From: Neisseria animaloris
GTDB taxonomy: Bacteria > Pseudomonadota > Gammaproteobacteria > Burkholderiales > Neisseriaceae
Direction: 5' to 3'
Assembly: GCF_900637855.1 (NCBI RefSeq)
Contig: NZ_LR134440.1
Span: 1,426,001 to 1,490,000, forward strand
DNA: 64,000 nucleotides
In this document: one piece after another, positions 41,292 to 51,800 of the stretch
How positions within the stretch are numbered: position 1 is the first letter of the stretch
Layout of the letters: the number at the start of each line of letters is the position of its first letter
Translations under genes and position numbers: made by a program
The notes under the pieces: generated by a model
The model's input: only the letters and a program-made list of their open reading frames with translations
Databases searched by the model: none
What the model was told of the DNA's origin: nothing

Positions 41292-42845
41292 ATGAAAAAT
41301 TTTTCCGCTTCACAATATTTAAGTAAACTTGCTCTGCCTGCTTTAGCAGCCTTGGTTTCCTTTGCTAATGTCGCATGCGATGCAGCAACCGTTAAACATC
41401 AGAATATGAAAACCGCACCTAAAAAAGAAGAAATTGCCGGCAAACAAAGCGGTTTGATGCTCGATACCGCACGGCATTTTTACCCGGTGCCTGTTATAAA
41501 AGACTTCATCGACACCATCGCAGCTTCCGGCGGCAATTTCTTGCATCTGCACTTTTCCGACAATGAAAACTATGCCCTAGAAAGCAAGATACTCAACCAA
41601 TTGGCGAAAAATGCCACCCAAAATGCAGAAGGTGTTTACATCAATCCCAACACCGGCAAACCGTTTTTAAGTTACCGCCAGCTTGACGAAATCAAACGCT
41701 ATGCCAAATCTAAAAATATAGAACTTATTCCCGAAGTAGACAGTCCCGGCCACATGGCTGCCATTTTCCAACTGCTCGAACACCACCGCGGCAAAAATTA
41801 CGTGCAGTCTTTGAAATTAAAAGATTCCGAAGACGAAGAAATTGATATTACCAACCCTAAAAGCGTTGCATTGGTAAAATCGCTGATTACCGAAGTGGCC
41901 GATGCCTTTAGCGGCAGCGGCAAACATTTCCACATCGGCGGAGATGAGTTCAGTTACAGCGCCGACAGCAACCACCAATTCATTACCTATGCCAATTCGC
42001 TGGCTGCCTTTTTGTCTGAAAAAAAACTGAAAACCCGCATGTGGAACGACGGCTTGATCAAATCCACGCTTGACCAACTAGACCGCAATATCCAAATCAC
42101 CTATTGGAGCTACGACGGTGATCCCGAAAACAAAGCCACTGCTGTGCAGCGGCGTAAAATCCGCTCCAGCATGCCCGAACTGGTGGAAAAAGGTTTCGGC
42201 GTGATGAACTACAACTCTTACTATTTATACGTTGTGCCGAAACAAAATTGGGGCACTTCACACAACAGTGACTTTGCCGCACGCGATGTGTTAAAACGTT
42301 GGAATTTGGGCGTGTGGGACGGTGAAAATCATCACAACGCCATTAAAGACACCAGCAAAATATTAGGTGCTTCATTGGCTATCTGGGGAGAAAATGCCGG
42401 CTCACTCAACAGCAGCACTATTCAAAAATATACCGCGGGGCTGTTGGAGTCGGTGATATGGAAAACCCGGGGGAACGAACCCGTAACGGTTACAGGACAG
42501 AAAAGAAACGCCATAACCCACAACGCTCCTCTGTTGGAACAGGCCTATCTGGATTTAGAACAGATTAAAAACGAAACCATTGTCGATTTGAAAGTCAACA
42601 ACAAGCAAACTCTGCATTTGCTTCAGGAAGCCAGCCTAAACAAGCGCAAAGGTTTGAATGTGTGGGTGAAAGGTTCGCCGCAAAGCAACGTCGTGCTCGG
42701 CAGCCAATGGCAGAAAACTGGTAAAACCACACAGAAAAACGGTGTGGATTACCATGCTTACCAATACCAAGACGCTAAATTATGGCTAGACAAAAACTTA
42801 TCTATTGTCGATTCCCAATCGAAAGCCAAACGAAACGTAAACTGA
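41292..42845 (+). CDS. dspB: Dispersin B-like beta-N-acetylhexosaminidase (GH20)
   Basis: A 517-residue exported enzyme. After an N-terminal signal region (about 1-32), residues 50-405 follow Aggregatibacter dispersin B very closely. Visible blocks are SGLMLDTARHFYPVPVIKDF, SGGNFLHLHFSDNENYA, NPNTGKPFLSYRQLDEIK, ELIPEVDSPGHM, and the catalytic HIGGDEF with Asp218-Glu219. Further on are KTRMWNDGL, ITYWSYDGD, NYNSYYLY and WNLGVWDG. Dispersin B cuts poly-beta-1,6-N-acetylglucosamine, a biofilm matrix polymer. About 110 extra residues at the C-terminus (408-517) are not part of the known enzyme and may bind glycan or the cell surface. Whether it is lipidated is unclear: the NVAC sequence at 27-30 is a poor lipobox. 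Confidence 0.92.
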   Translation: MKNFSASQYLSKLALPALAALVSFANVACDAATVKHQNMKTAPKKEEIAGKQSGLMLDTARHFYPVPVIKDFIDTIAASGGNFLHLHFSDNENYALESKILNQLAKNATQNAEGVYINPNTGKPFLSYRQLDEIKRYAKSKNIELIPEVDSPGHMAAIFQLLEHHRGKNYVQSLKLKDSEDEEIDITNPKSVALVKSLITEVADAFSGSGKHFHIGGDEFSYSADSNHQFITYANSLAAFLSEKKLKTRMWNDGLIKSTLDQLDRNIQITYWSYDGDPENKATAVQRRKIRSSMPELVEKGFGVMNYNSYYLYVVPKQNWGTSHNSDFAARDVLKRWNLGVWDGENHHNAIKDTSKILGASLAIWGENAGSLNSSTIQKYTAGLLESVIWKTRGNEPVTVTGQKRNAITHNAPLLEQAYLDLEQIKNETIVDLKVNNKQTLHLLQEASLNKRKGLNVWVKGSPQSNVVLGSQWQKTGKTTQKNGVDYHAYQYQDAKLWLDKNLSIVDSQSKAKRNVN

Positions 42846-42849
42846 ATAA

Positions 42850-42883
42850 AAAAGCCCGGAACGTTATGTTCCGGGCTTTTTTA
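42850..42883 (+). terminator. Terminator of the dispersin B-like gene
   Basis: AAAAGCCCGGAAC and GTTCCGGGCTTTT arms around a short loop, followed by T residues. Confidence 0.92.
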
Positions 42884-42970
42884 TTCAAACTTTATCGTTG
42901 CGGGCGGCGGCAAGCTCTTTTTGCTTTTGCAGCATATAAAAAATGCGCGCCCGTCTTTGCGATGCGGCCA

Positions 42971-43183
42971 TCAGACAGCTTTAACGTTTAATGCCTGCGG
43001 GCCTTTAGGGCCATTGCCTGCAGTGTAACTTACGCGTTGGTTTTCCTGCAAAGTACGGAAGCCGTCCGAAGCGATGGCGGAGAAGTGCACAAACAAATCT
43101 TTGCCGCCTGTTTCGGGCGTGATAAAACCGAAACCTTTACTCTCGTTAAACCATTTTACTGAACCGAATTGTTGGGTATCCAT
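42971..43183 (-). CDS. Cold-shock domain protein (CspA family)
   Basis: A 70-residue single OB-fold RNA chaperone: [32 protein letters not shown] contains RNP1 (KGFGFI) and RNP2 (LFVHF). The start ATG 43183 has TTAAGGAA upstream; the longer frame to 43324 is the untranslated leader read as protein. Such proteins melt RNA secondary structure after cold shock or in stationary phase. The leader of about 100-150 bases is long enough for the thermosensor fold known for cspA. Confidence 0.95.
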   Translation of the reverse strand: MDTQQFGSVKWFNESKGFGFITPETGGKDLFVHFSAIASDGFRTLQENQRVSYTAGNGPKGPQALNVKAV

Positions 43184-43655
43184 GTGTATTTCCTTAAAAA
43201 AATAAATAAACCAGTCAGAACTAAAAGCAGGGAAACTGAATACTACGGAAACACAGATGAGAAACTTGAACAGAATGCCAAACGGAATACAGAGAACAAC
43301 AGAAACTAAGCAACTTCGTACCAACTAAGTATGTGCAGTATGGGGGGCATGGAGCGACAGGTCAAGAAGTTTCTGATTTATTACACAAACCGGCACTCGG
43401 TTAAATCGCGTTGCCCCGCTAAAAACGGCAAGCAGTCGGAGCGGCACGGAGCTTCAATCGCCGGCATCAAAATCGGCGGCGGCTTTCCAACCGCCCTGCC
43501 AACACCCCGCCCGAAGGCCGTCTGAAAGCACCGGCAACGTTTTCAGACGGCCTTTATCATGGATAAAAATACAGAAACCGCGTACAATAACGCCCCAAAT
43601 ATTCAACCGCTTCAGGCCGCAGCAAACGGCCTGCTTATTTTTGGAAAACAACACC
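43184..43655. other. Divergent gap: cold-shock leader and lysS upstream region
   Basis: The left 140 bases are the leader and promoter region of the cold-shock gene. The middle (43380-43500) is GC-rich, with proline-coding-like triplets but no gene. A DUS pair (43515-43553, AAGGCCGTCTGAAA and its complement across a 15-base loop) lies about 100 bases before lysS. Confidence 0.5.
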
Positions 43656-45167
43656 ATGAGCGAACAGAACAACCCACAAACCGAGCCGCAGCTTGACGAA
43701 AACCAAATCATCGCCCTGCGCCGCGAAAAATTAAACGAACTGCGCAAACACGGCATCGCCTTCCCCAACCAATACCAGCGCGATGCTTTCGCAGGCGATT
43801 TGCAGACGCAATACGGTTCGCAGGAAAAGGCCGAACTCGACCCGCAGGAAATCCCCGTTAAAGTGGCCGGCCGCATGATGCTGCAACGCGCCATGGGTAA
43901 AGCCAGCTTCGCCACCATCCAAGACGTGAGCGGCCAGATTCAAGTGTATGTGAACAACCAAGGCGTAGGCGAAGACGTACACAACGCCTTCAAACATTGG
44001 GATTTGGGCGACATCATCGGCGTGGAAGGCACGCTGTTCAAAACCAACCACGGCGAATTGACCGTGCGCGCATCCAAGCTGCATCTGCTCACCAAATCGC
44101 TGCGCCCGCTGCCCGACAAACACAAAGGCTTAACCGACCAAGAACAGAAATACCGCCAGCGTTACGCCGATCTGATTACCAACCAAGATTCGCGCGACAC
44201 CTTCATCAAACGCAGCAAAATCATCCAAGCCGTGCGCAACTACATGGTTAACGAGCGTTATCTCGAAGTAGAAACCCCGATGATGCACCCGATTCCCGGC
44301 GGTGCCACGGCCAAGCCCTTCGTTACCCACCACAACGCGCTCGACATGCCGCTTTACCTGCGCATCGCCCCCGAGCTGTATCTGAAACGCTTGGTTGTGG
44401 GCGGTTTGGAGCGCGTGTTTGAAATCAACCGCAGCTTCCGCAACGAAGGCATGAGCACCCGCCACAACCCAGAATTCACCATGATGGAATTCTACGAAGC
44501 GTTCTGCACTTACGAGCGCATGATGGAAATGACCGAAGGCGTAATCCGACATGCCGCCAAAGAAGCGTGCGGTACCGCCAAAGTGAGCTACAACGGCAAA
44601 GAAGTGGATTTGGAAAGCCCGTTCGAGCGTTTGACCATTCTCGAAGCCATCAAAAAATACAACCCGCAATATACCGACGAGCAATTGAACGATGCCGAAT
44701 GGCTGAAAAAAGAAATTGTGAAACACGGCGAAAAAATCCCGCCGACGCCCGGTATCGGCAGCCTGCAATTGGCCTTGTTTGAAGGCTGTGCGGAAAGCAA
44801 ACTGTGGAACCCGACGTTTATCGTCGACTATCCGGTGGAAGTGTCGCCGCTGGCACGCGCATCCGATACCAAACCCGGCTTAACCGACCGCTTCGAGCTG
44901 TTTATCGTCGGCCGTGAGTTGGCCAACGGCTATTCGGAACTGAACGACCCCGAAGACCAAGCCGCCCGCTTTAAAGCGCAAGTGGCGCAGAAAGATGCCG
45001 GCGACGATGAAGCCATGCACTACGATGCCGACTACATCCGCGCCATGGAATACGGCCTGCCTCCCACCGGTGGCAGCGGCATCGGCTTGGACCGATTGGT
45101 AATGCTGCTCACCGACGCGCCGTCTATCCGCGACGTGATTCTGTTCCCGCAAATGCGGCCGGAATAA
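43656..45167 (+). CDS. lysS: Lysyl-tRNA synthetase, class II
   Basis: Charges tRNA-Lys in two steps via lysyl-adenylate. The 503-residue protein has an N-terminal OB-fold anticodon-binding domain (about 60-150, [19 protein letters not shown]) and a class II core. Motif 1 is [30 protein letters not shown], motif 2 [28 protein letters not shown], and motif 3 [21 protein letters not shown] chose ATG 43656 ([11 protein letters not shown]), identical in start and length to the meningococcal protein, and rejected a TTG 15 bases upstream. Confidence 0.98.
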   Translation: MSEQNNPQTEPQLDENQIIALRREKLNELRKHGIAFPNQYQRDAFAGDLQTQYGSQEKAELDPQEIPVKVAGRMMLQRAMGKASFATIQDVSGQIQVYVNNQGVGEDVHNAFKHWDLGDIIGVEGTLFKTNHGELTVRASKLHLLTKSLRPLPDKHKGLTDQEQKYRQRYADLITNQDSRDTFIKRSKIIQAVRNYMVNERYLEVETPMMHPIPGGATAKPFVTHHNALDMPLYLRIAPELYLKRLVVGGLERVFEINRSFRNEGMSTRHNPEFTMMEFYEAFCTYERMMEMTEGVIRHAAKEACGTAKVSYNGKEVDLESPFERLTILEAIKKYNPQYTDEQLNDAEWLKKEIVKHGEKIPPTPGIGSLQLALFEGCAESKLWNPTFIVDYPVEVSPLARASDTKPGLTDRFELFIVGRELANGYSELNDPEDQAARFKAQVAQKDAGDDEAMHYDADYIRAMEYGLPPTGGSGIGLDRLVMLLTDAPSIRDVILFPQMRPE

Positions 45168-45181
45168 GGTTTGCCGTTTGT

Positions 45182-45249
45182 AAAGAGGCCGTCTGAAAAC
45201 AAGTGCGACGCTGTTTCTGCGAAGCTAAAAGTTTTCAGACGGCCTCTTT
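45182..45249. terminator. Long DUS-armed inverted repeat after lysS
   Basis: Perfect 19-bp arms AAAGAGGCCGTCTGAAAAC and its complement enclose a 30-base loop, between lysS and the convergent thioesterase gene. Confidence 0.75.
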
Positions 45250-45313
45250 GAATTTGCCGATACAATCAAGTAAAAACAAACAAAAGTTCAAGCGGCTTCA
45301 TACCGATAACGGC

Positions 45314-45748
45314 CTACGCCAACACCACATACCGCCCGGCAAACTCCGCCGCCACCTCCCCTTCGCTGAACAAACGGCAGCTTACATTGATTTTTCCTTT
45401 GCCGCGCGATGCCAGCATTTTTGCACATTCCGCCCATTCCTCAGGGTTTTCCGTTTCGCATACAGCCGTCAAATCGCCTCTGGCAGGCTTCAGATAACGG
45501 GTCGAACCTTCCTGAATCACGATTTTCCCGTGGTATTCGGGAAAATTCAGATGCACCAGCGACCAAGCGCATAAAGTAGCCAGCAGTGAAATGCTGCCGC
45601 CGAAAACGGAATGGTGGTGGTTGCAGTTGGCGGCAAACGGAGCCAGCAACGCCACTTTTTCGGCGCGGCTGTCGACTACGGTCAGTTGCAGCGCGGCCGA
45701 GGCGGGAATGTTTTGATGGAGGAAGGTTTGTAGTTCGTTTGGTGTCAT
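45314..45748 (-). CDS. YiiD C-terminal-type hotdog thioesterase
   Basis: A 144-residue single hotdog-fold protein of the group seen as the C-terminal domain of E. coli YiiD/FabY. Key segments are NHHHSVFGGSISLLATLCAWSLVHL (the long hotdog helix with its H-x-x-x-F-G-G entry) and IVIQEGSTRYLKPARGDL (the following strand). I chose ATG 45748 (MTPNELQTFL); the longer frame reads through a promoter-like region with no ribosome site. The acyl substrate is not known. Family members act on acyl-CoA or acyl-ACP. Confidence 0.85.
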   Translation of the reverse strand: MTPNELQTFLHQNIPASAALQLTVVDSRAEKVALLAPFAANCNHHHSVFGGSISLLATLCAWSLVHLNFPEYHGKIVIQEGSTRYLKPARGDLTAVCETENPEEWAECAKMLASRGKGKINVSCRLFSEGEVAAEFAGRYVVLA

Positions 45749-45877
45749 GGTTTTTCCAAGGCATGCGGGAAAGCGGAAATTATATCGGCCGGCAGGGTCG
45801 TCTGAAACCACCGCGATTAGATTCTTTCTGCGGTTTAGTATTACAATGCGCCTATACTTTCAGACGGCCTCTTTATT

Positions 45878-47305
45878 ATGTCCACGCCGATTACTCTTGT
45901 TTGGTTCCGCCGCGACTTGCGCCTGTTCGACAATACCGCCCTGCAAACCGCCGTCCGCCGCGGCTCACCCGTAGCGGGCGTGTTCGTATTCGACACCGAA
46001 GCCGAAAGCACAGAGCGGCAAAACCACCGCCGCCAGAGTTTCATCTACGACAGCGTTATCGAACTTCAGACGGCCTTAACCGAAAAAAACGTACCGCTGC
46101 ATATACTGCACGGCAATGCGGAAACGGAAATTCCCAAACTCGCACGGCAACTGAACGCCGCCGTCGTTATTTGTGCGGAAGACTACGAGCCGCAAGCCAT
46201 AGAACGCGATAACCGCATTTGGCGCACGCTGGATACCGCCGGCTGCGAATTGGTGCGGGTGGACGACCAAGTGGTGCTGCCCAAAGCCGCCGTAATGACG
46301 CACAACGGCCTGCCCTACACCGTATTCACGCCTTACAAAACCGCATGGCTGCAAACTTACGCACAGCGTTTCGGCACATGGCAGCCCGCCGATGATTGGG
46401 CGACACTGGCGGCACTGCAAACCGGCCTGCCCGAATCCGCAAACACCGTACCGCCCGCCCCTACCCCCGATATTCTCGGCTTCGATTACCGAAGCACCAT
46501 GTTCAAAGGCGGAGAAACCGCCGCACAAAGACAGCTCGGCCAATTTCTTACCCACATCGAAAGCTATCACCTTACCCGTGATTTTCCGGCCAAAAAAGGC
46601 ACGAGCCAACTTTCACCCTATATCAGTTCGGGTCTGCTTTCGCCGCGCCATTTAGTGTATCTGGCACGGCAGGCCGATAACGAAGGCGCGTCGGTTTGGC
46701 TGAAAGAACTGATCTGGCGTGAATTTTTCCGCCAGTTTCTCTACCATCATCCGCAGGCGGCACAAGAAAGTTTCCGCGCCGAATACCGCGATATAGTTTG
46801 GGAAAACAACGCCGGATGGTTTGAACGTTGGAAAGCCGGCCAAACCGGATATCCGATCATAGATGCCGCCATGCGCCAGTTGAAAAACACCGGCTGGATG
46901 CACAACCGCATGCGTATGGTAACGGCGTGCTTTTTAGTCAAAGATTTATTAATCGACCCGCGTTGGGGCGAAGCATGGTTTGCCGAACAACTGGTCGATT
47001 ACGATTTGGCCGCCAACAACGGCGGCTGGCAATGGGCGGCAAGCACGGGCTGCGATGCCCAGCCGTATTTCCGCATTTTCAACCCCGTGCTGCAATCGCA
47101 GAAATTCGATCCCGACGGAAAATTTATCCGCCGCCACATTCCCGAGTTGGCGCATTTGAACAAAGAAATTATTCATGCGCCGTGGCTGGTTAAAGAAAAC
47201 ATCGACACCCACGGCTATCCCGCCCCAATCGTCAACCATGCCGAGCAGCGCGAAAAAGCACTTGCCTTGTTTAAAAACCGAACCAAACAACCCGATGCCG
47301 TCTGA
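45878..47305 (+). CDS. phrB: Deoxyribodipyrimidine photolyase (CPD class I)
   Basis: Repairs cyclobutane pyrimidine dimers with blue light. The 475-residue protein has an N-terminal antenna domain (LVWFRRDLRLFDNTAL start) and a C-terminal FAD domain (about 205-475) with GTSQLSPYISSGLLSPRHL. It also has WLKELIWREFFRQFLYHHP and the flavin-site block TGWMHNRMRMVTACFLVKDLLIDPRWGEAWF. The segment GGWQWAASTGCDAQPYFRIFNP is diagnostic of class I photolyase. One DUS is in frame near 46068 and the stop codon is formed by a canonical ATGCCGTCTGAA. Confidence 0.96.
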   Translation: MSTPITLVWFRRDLRLFDNTALQTAVRRGSPVAGVFVFDTEAESTERQNHRRQSFIYDSVIELQTALTEKNVPLHILHGNAETEIPKLARQLNAAVVICAEDYEPQAIERDNRIWRTLDTAGCELVRVDDQVVLPKAAVMTHNGLPYTVFTPYKTAWLQTYAQRFGTWQPADDWATLAALQTGLPESANTVPPAPTPDILGFDYRSTMFKGGETAAQRQLGQFLTHIESYHLTRDFPAKKGTSQLSPYISSGLLSPRHLVYLARQADNEGASVWLKELIWREFFRQFLYHHPQAAQESFRAEYRDIVWENNAGWFERWKAGQTGYPIIDAAMRQLKNTGWMHNRMRMVTACFLVKDLLIDPRWGEAWFAEQLVDYDLAANNGGWQWAASTGCDAQPYFRIFNPVLQSQKFDPDGKFIRRHIPELAHLNKEIIHAPWLVKENIDTHGYPAPIVNHAEQREKALALFKNRTKQPDAV

Positions 47306-47328
47306 AACCGTGTTTTTCAGACGGCCTG
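47297..47328. terminator. DUS hairpin overlapping the phrB stop
   Basis: ATGCCGTCTGAAA (the AT dialect, with the TGA serving as the phrB stop) pairs with TTTCAGACGGCCT across an 8-base loop. Confidence 0.7.
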
Positions 47329-47347
47329 ATACTGCTGTAAAAACATC

Positions 47348-47632
47348 ATGCCCACGCCCTATCTGCTTACCCCGCATCCTTACCGCAACCTCGCCCTCTT
47401 TACTGCCGTTGTCGGCACATTGCTGCTGTGGCGCTATGCTCAAGCGCAAGGCATGGCGGCATTTGCGGCGGTGGTGTTTCTGTTTGCCGGCGCACTGGTT
47501 GCAATTGCCGCCGTTATTCTCGCCCTACGGCAGCGCGACAGCGGCATGGTTATCCAAAACCTGCTGCTGATGCTGTGGCAGATCGGCTTTCCGCTGGCGT
47601 GGATGGCCAAACTGTATCATCAGGCCGTCTGA
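47348..47632 (+). CDS. Small three-helix membrane protein of unknown function
   Basis: A 94-residue protein with hydrophobic helices at about 16-32, 36-60 and 68-86 and short polar ends. I do not recognise the family. It follows phrB by about 40 bases and precedes thiO by 70, so it may share a transcript with both. Its stop, like that of phrB, is the TGA within a DUS (CAGGCCGTCTGAAA). Confidence 0.65.
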   Translation: MPTPYLLTPHPYRNLALFTAVVGTLLLWRYAQAQGMAAFAAVVFLFAGALVAIAAVILALRQRDSGMVIQNLLLMLWQIGFPLAWMAKLYHQAV

Positions 47633-47701
47633 AAACAGGGCGGGATTATTGCAACCGGCTCGGCTCTATAACAACATACTTCTGAATATAAAGGGAAAAA
47701 C

Positions 47702-48796
47702 ATGCCCAATATTGCCATACTCGGTGGCGGCTTGTGCGGCCGTCTCACCGCCTTGCAACTGGCCCGATACGGTTTTCAGACGGCCTTATTCAACAAAGGC
47801 ACCCGCGCAGGCGAGCAAGCCGCCGCCCATATTGCCGCCGCCATGCTCGCACCTTTGGCCGAATCGATAGAAGCCACACCCGAAGTGATTGCCTTGGGCA
47901 GGCAGAGCCTTCCTCTGTGGCGCAATATCTTAGGCCGTCTGAACACGCCCGTATTCATGCAGCAGAACGGCAGCCTGATCGTATGGCACGGGCAAGACAA
48001 ACCGCTGGCCGTGCAGTTCGAGCAACATTTGCGCCGCGCCACCGGTTCGCCCCATCCCGCCGAACACTGGCAGGCTGCCGAAATCGCCGTCCACGAACCG
48101 CAACTGGCCGGCCGTTTTCAGACGGCCTTTTACTTGCCCGAAGAAGGCCAGCTCGACAACCGCCAAGTGCTGAACGCCTTGGCCGACGCACTCGAACAGC
48201 AAAACGTTGCCTGCCATTGGCAGCATGAAACCGATGCTGCCTCATTGCACCAAAAGTTTGACTGGGTAATCGACTGCCGCGGCTTCGGGGCGCAACAAGC
48301 GTGGAACAGGCCGTCTGAAAACCGTAGCAGGCTTCGCGGCGTGCGCGGCGAAGTCGCCCGCGTATATGCCCCCGAAATCACCCTCAACCGCCCCGTGCGG
48401 CTGCTGCATCCGCGCTATCCGCTCTACATCGCGCCGAAAGAAAACCACGTGTTTGTTATCGGAGCCACCCAAATCGAAAGCGAAAACGATGCACCCGTCA
48501 GCGTTCGCTCCGGCTTGGAACTGCTTTCCGCCCTCTACGCCGTTCACCCCGCATTCGGCGAAGCACACATTCTCGAACTGGCTGCCAACCTGCGCCCTAC
48601 GCTTAACCACCACAACCCCGAAATCCGCTTCAACCGCAACCGGCGGCTGATCGAAATCAACGGCCTGTTCCGCCACGGCTTCATGATTGCCCCTGCCGTT
48701 ACCGCCGCCGCCGTACGCCTTGCCGTTGATTTGCTGCAAGACAAGAGGCCGTCTGAAAAAGATGTAGAAAGCGGGCTGGTTTATATTGAGGAATAA
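47702..48796 (+). CDS. thiO: FAD-dependent oxidoreductase of the DadA/ThiO (glycine oxidase) family
   Basis: A 364-residue flavoprotein whose N-terminus IAILGGGLCGRLTALQLARYGF is a Rossmann FAD site (G-x-G-x-x-G with GGGLCG). FAD-domain closure is visible in NGLFRHGFMIAPAVTAAAVRLAVDLL near the C-terminus. This layout is that of ThiO-type glycine oxidases, which supply iminoglycine for thiazole synthesis of thiamine; no other thi genes are adjacent, so the symbol is provisional. Five DUS copies lie in frame (47773, 47933, 48114, 48309, 48747), an exceptional density, and each becomes a peptide such as FQTA, GRLN or RPSE. Confidence 0.78.
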   Translation: MPNIAILGGGLCGRLTALQLARYGFQTALFNKGTRAGEQAAAHIAAAMLAPLAESIEATPEVIALGRQSLPLWRNILGRLNTPVFMQQNGSLIVWHGQDKPLAVQFEQHLRRATGSPHPAEHWQAAEIAVHEPQLAGRFQTAFYLPEEGQLDNRQVLNALADALEQQNVACHWQHETDAASLHQKFDWVIDCRGFGAQQAWNRPSENRSRLRGVRGEVARVYAPEITLNRPVRLLHPRYPLYIAPKENHVFVIGATQIESENDAPVSVRSGLELLSALYAVHPAFGEAHILELAANLRPTLNHHNPEIRFNRNRRLIEINGLFRHGFMIAPAVTAAAVRLAVDLLQDKRPSEKDVESGLVYIEE

Positions 48797-48800
48797 AAGT

Positions 48801-48850
48801 AAACCAAAAAGGCCGTCTGAAAAGTGATTTTCAGACGGCCTTTTTGGTTT
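48801..48850. terminator. Bidirectional DUS terminator between thiO and tamB
   Basis: Perfect 23-bp arms (AAACCAAAAAGGCCGTCTGA plus AAA, and complement) with a 4-base loop. It serves both convergent genes. Confidence 0.9.
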
Positions 48851-48858
48851 CCATCAAG

Positions 48859-51800
48859 CTAATCGAACCGAACGGTGTATTTCACTTCTCCCCCCCAAGA
48901 TACCGAACCAACACGTGCAACAGCCTGAATCGCACGGGTAAGTTGGTAAATCATTTTTACCGATTGCTGCGCGCTGTTGATACCGTATTCGTAACCGAAA
49001 TACAGCTCGTTGGTCAATTGCTTGCCCACCGTCAACACTTGCTCGGCAGGATTCAATTCACCGGTTTGGGCGTTGCGGCTACGTTTGCTGGTAAAACCGA
49101 AATCATCCACCAAGCCGAGTTTGTCGTTGATGCGGCCGGCCAAGAATGCACCTGCTGCGGCAGAAAGTGCTGCTTCATCGCCGTCGCTGCCGCTGCTGGC
49201 TCGGTTGAGAATCAGCCATGAAAGTTTGTCTTTTTCACTCATCGGCTCATTCGCCACCAGCGAAACGCGCGGATTATTGAGGCTGCCGAGCACTTCGACA
49301 CCGGCACCGACAGGAGAAAGGCGGCGTTCGGCGCGGATATTGAGGTTGGGGTCCGACAAGGGGCCGACAAACGAGATGCGGCCTTTGGTAATGTCGAGGT
49401 CTTGCCCGTAAGCTTTATAGCGGCCTTTGACCACGCTTACCGTGCCGACACCCTGAACGGCTTCGCCCGGTTTGGCCAGCAGGTTCAGCTTGCCGCCGAG
49501 GGTAACATCCAAACCTTCGCCGCTGAAACGCAGGTTGTTGTTCAAATCGAGCACGAGATTCATGCTGATGGGCGTAGGCGTGGTCGGTGGCTTTTCGGGC
49601 TCGCCCAACACCACCACATCTTCGTCCAATGTAGGCATGCTGGATTTCTGGAAACCGAAATGTCCGGAATCGGCCTTCAGCGTACCGTTGAGTGAGATGC
49701 CGTTGGCTTCGGAATACAGCATTTTGGCATCGCCGCTAAGTGTTAAACGGCGGTTCGGTTTATCAAGCGTGTTGTATTTGTCGAACAACACATCCACGTC
49801 TACGTTGGGCACGGCATCGTTCATGCCGACGGTGCCTTTCAGCTCTACCGTGCCGCCGCGGTGGAAACGCAAACTGTCGATTACCCATGCTTGCCCTTGC
49901 AAACGCGAACGCAAGGTGCCGTTATCCAAGATCAAACCGAGGTCTTGGTTGCGGTAATAGAGGTTGTCGCCGTTGAGCGTGCCGTTCAGCTGGGGCTGGC
50001 CGACGCGTCCGCCGATGGTCGCCACACCAAGCAGGCTGCCGCTCAAAGTTTGACCGACCGGCAGGAAATTACGGAAGTTTTCGAGCTTGGGCGCGCTGAT
50101 GCTGATTTTGCCGCTAATCGGGGCGAGCTTGATGTCGTTACCGAACTGCTGGCTGATAATCAGGCTGCCGTCGAGTTTGCCGTAACCGGTAACGCCGTCA
50201 AGCGTGCTTTCGATACGGCCGTTTTGGAAGCGGGTGTTCAGATTAAGCGCACTCAATCCGAGCATCTGCTTGCGGTGGGGCAATTGAACATCACCGCTTT
50301 GACGGCGGATATTGAAGTAGCCGCGTGCGTTTTGGCTGTACGATAAATCCCAATCGCCGCTTAAAACGAGATTATGCTGTACGGGCGGGGTATAAAAATT
50401 GTGCAATTGCGATACGGCAAGATTGGAAGCATCGCCTTTGGTGATGATGCCGTTTTTCTTATCCCAGATGAAATTCTGCAAATTAAGGCTGCCGCCCATC
50501 GCCGCCCATCGCGCCGCACTCATTACCACGCGTTCGGCTCCGGCTTCAAGCGACATGCGGTTTTGCAGCTTGAGATTGAATGCGCCGTTGATATCGAGGG
50601 TATCAACCAAGCCTTTCCATTGGTTTTTGTCGTTCAATCCCCCGTCTGCCGCAATTTCCAAACGATAGGGTTTGCCGCCCAAAGCCATACCTGCATTGCC
50701 ACGTATGCTGTGACTGCGCCCCGTACCTTTGATGAAGAGGTTGACGGCATCGACAACGGTGGGCGAACTCTGCCCCGGTATCACAATGCGCTGCCCTTTC
50801 AACTCTACATTAACAGGACGGGTATAGTCAGGCGAACCCTGCAGCTTGAAATTCAAATCATTGATTTGCAATGCATTCTGTATCCGCAGGTTTCGTGCCT
50901 GCCCGCTTAAATCGGCTTCGATTTTTTTCGGTTCGCCCGAAATATAGCCTTTAGCGGTAATCAACCCGTTCAGCCCGAAGCCGAAACGGGATAAATCGGG
51001 CGCGTTGATGTCGAGGTTCAAACGGTCGCTTTTTTTGCCGAAGCTGCCGTTGGTTTTGATCACGTTGTTGCCTAACAAAATATCGGCTACGGCACGGGAA
51101 AGGTGTTCTTTTTCATACACCACGTCGGCTTTACCCTGCAACGGCACACCGGATAATGTGCTGGTGCCGAACTGCATTTTTCCTGCATATTTGTTGTTGG
51201 CGATTTCTCCGTCGAGATTTATCGTGCCGTTGACATTGCCTTCAGGAAACTGCTTGTTTAATTTGTTCGGGTTGAAGTTTGTGCTGCTTACGACGAGCTT
51301 TAACACCCGATCTTTAAAAAGTTCCAACTTACCTTCCGCATTCACTTCCCCGCCGCTTTTAGGCAAAATTTGGGCTTTTTTCAAAAGCAGGGTTTGCTGA
51401 CCAAAATGCGGGTCGGTTTGCATCTGCACTTTACCTTTGGTTTGGGCGGTGCCGGTATCCAACTCCCAGCCGGTTTCAAGATTATTGAAATTACCGCCCA
51501 CGGTAATGTTTCCATTGAGGCTACCTTCAAGTTTCTGTTTTAAGGCATCGGCTGCGGTAATGTTATGCAAGGCCATGGCCACAGCAAGCTGGCTGTTGGC
51601 AGTATTGACGCTGCCGCCCACATTGACTATACCATTTTGAAGCAGCTTCACGGTGGTTTCCTGTATTTTGATCAAGCCGTTTTCATTTATGGTCAACCCG
51701 CCCAGAATTTCCCGTACGGGAATGCCGTCCGCATCGACTGCAGCCGCACCTGAATTGGCCAAATCAATCGAACCTTCCAGTGCCAACCCTTCTTCAAACG

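Noticed and set aside
43641..43655. TTG start for LysS
   Set aside because: The ATG at 43656 gives the meningococcal start and the usual 503-residue length.
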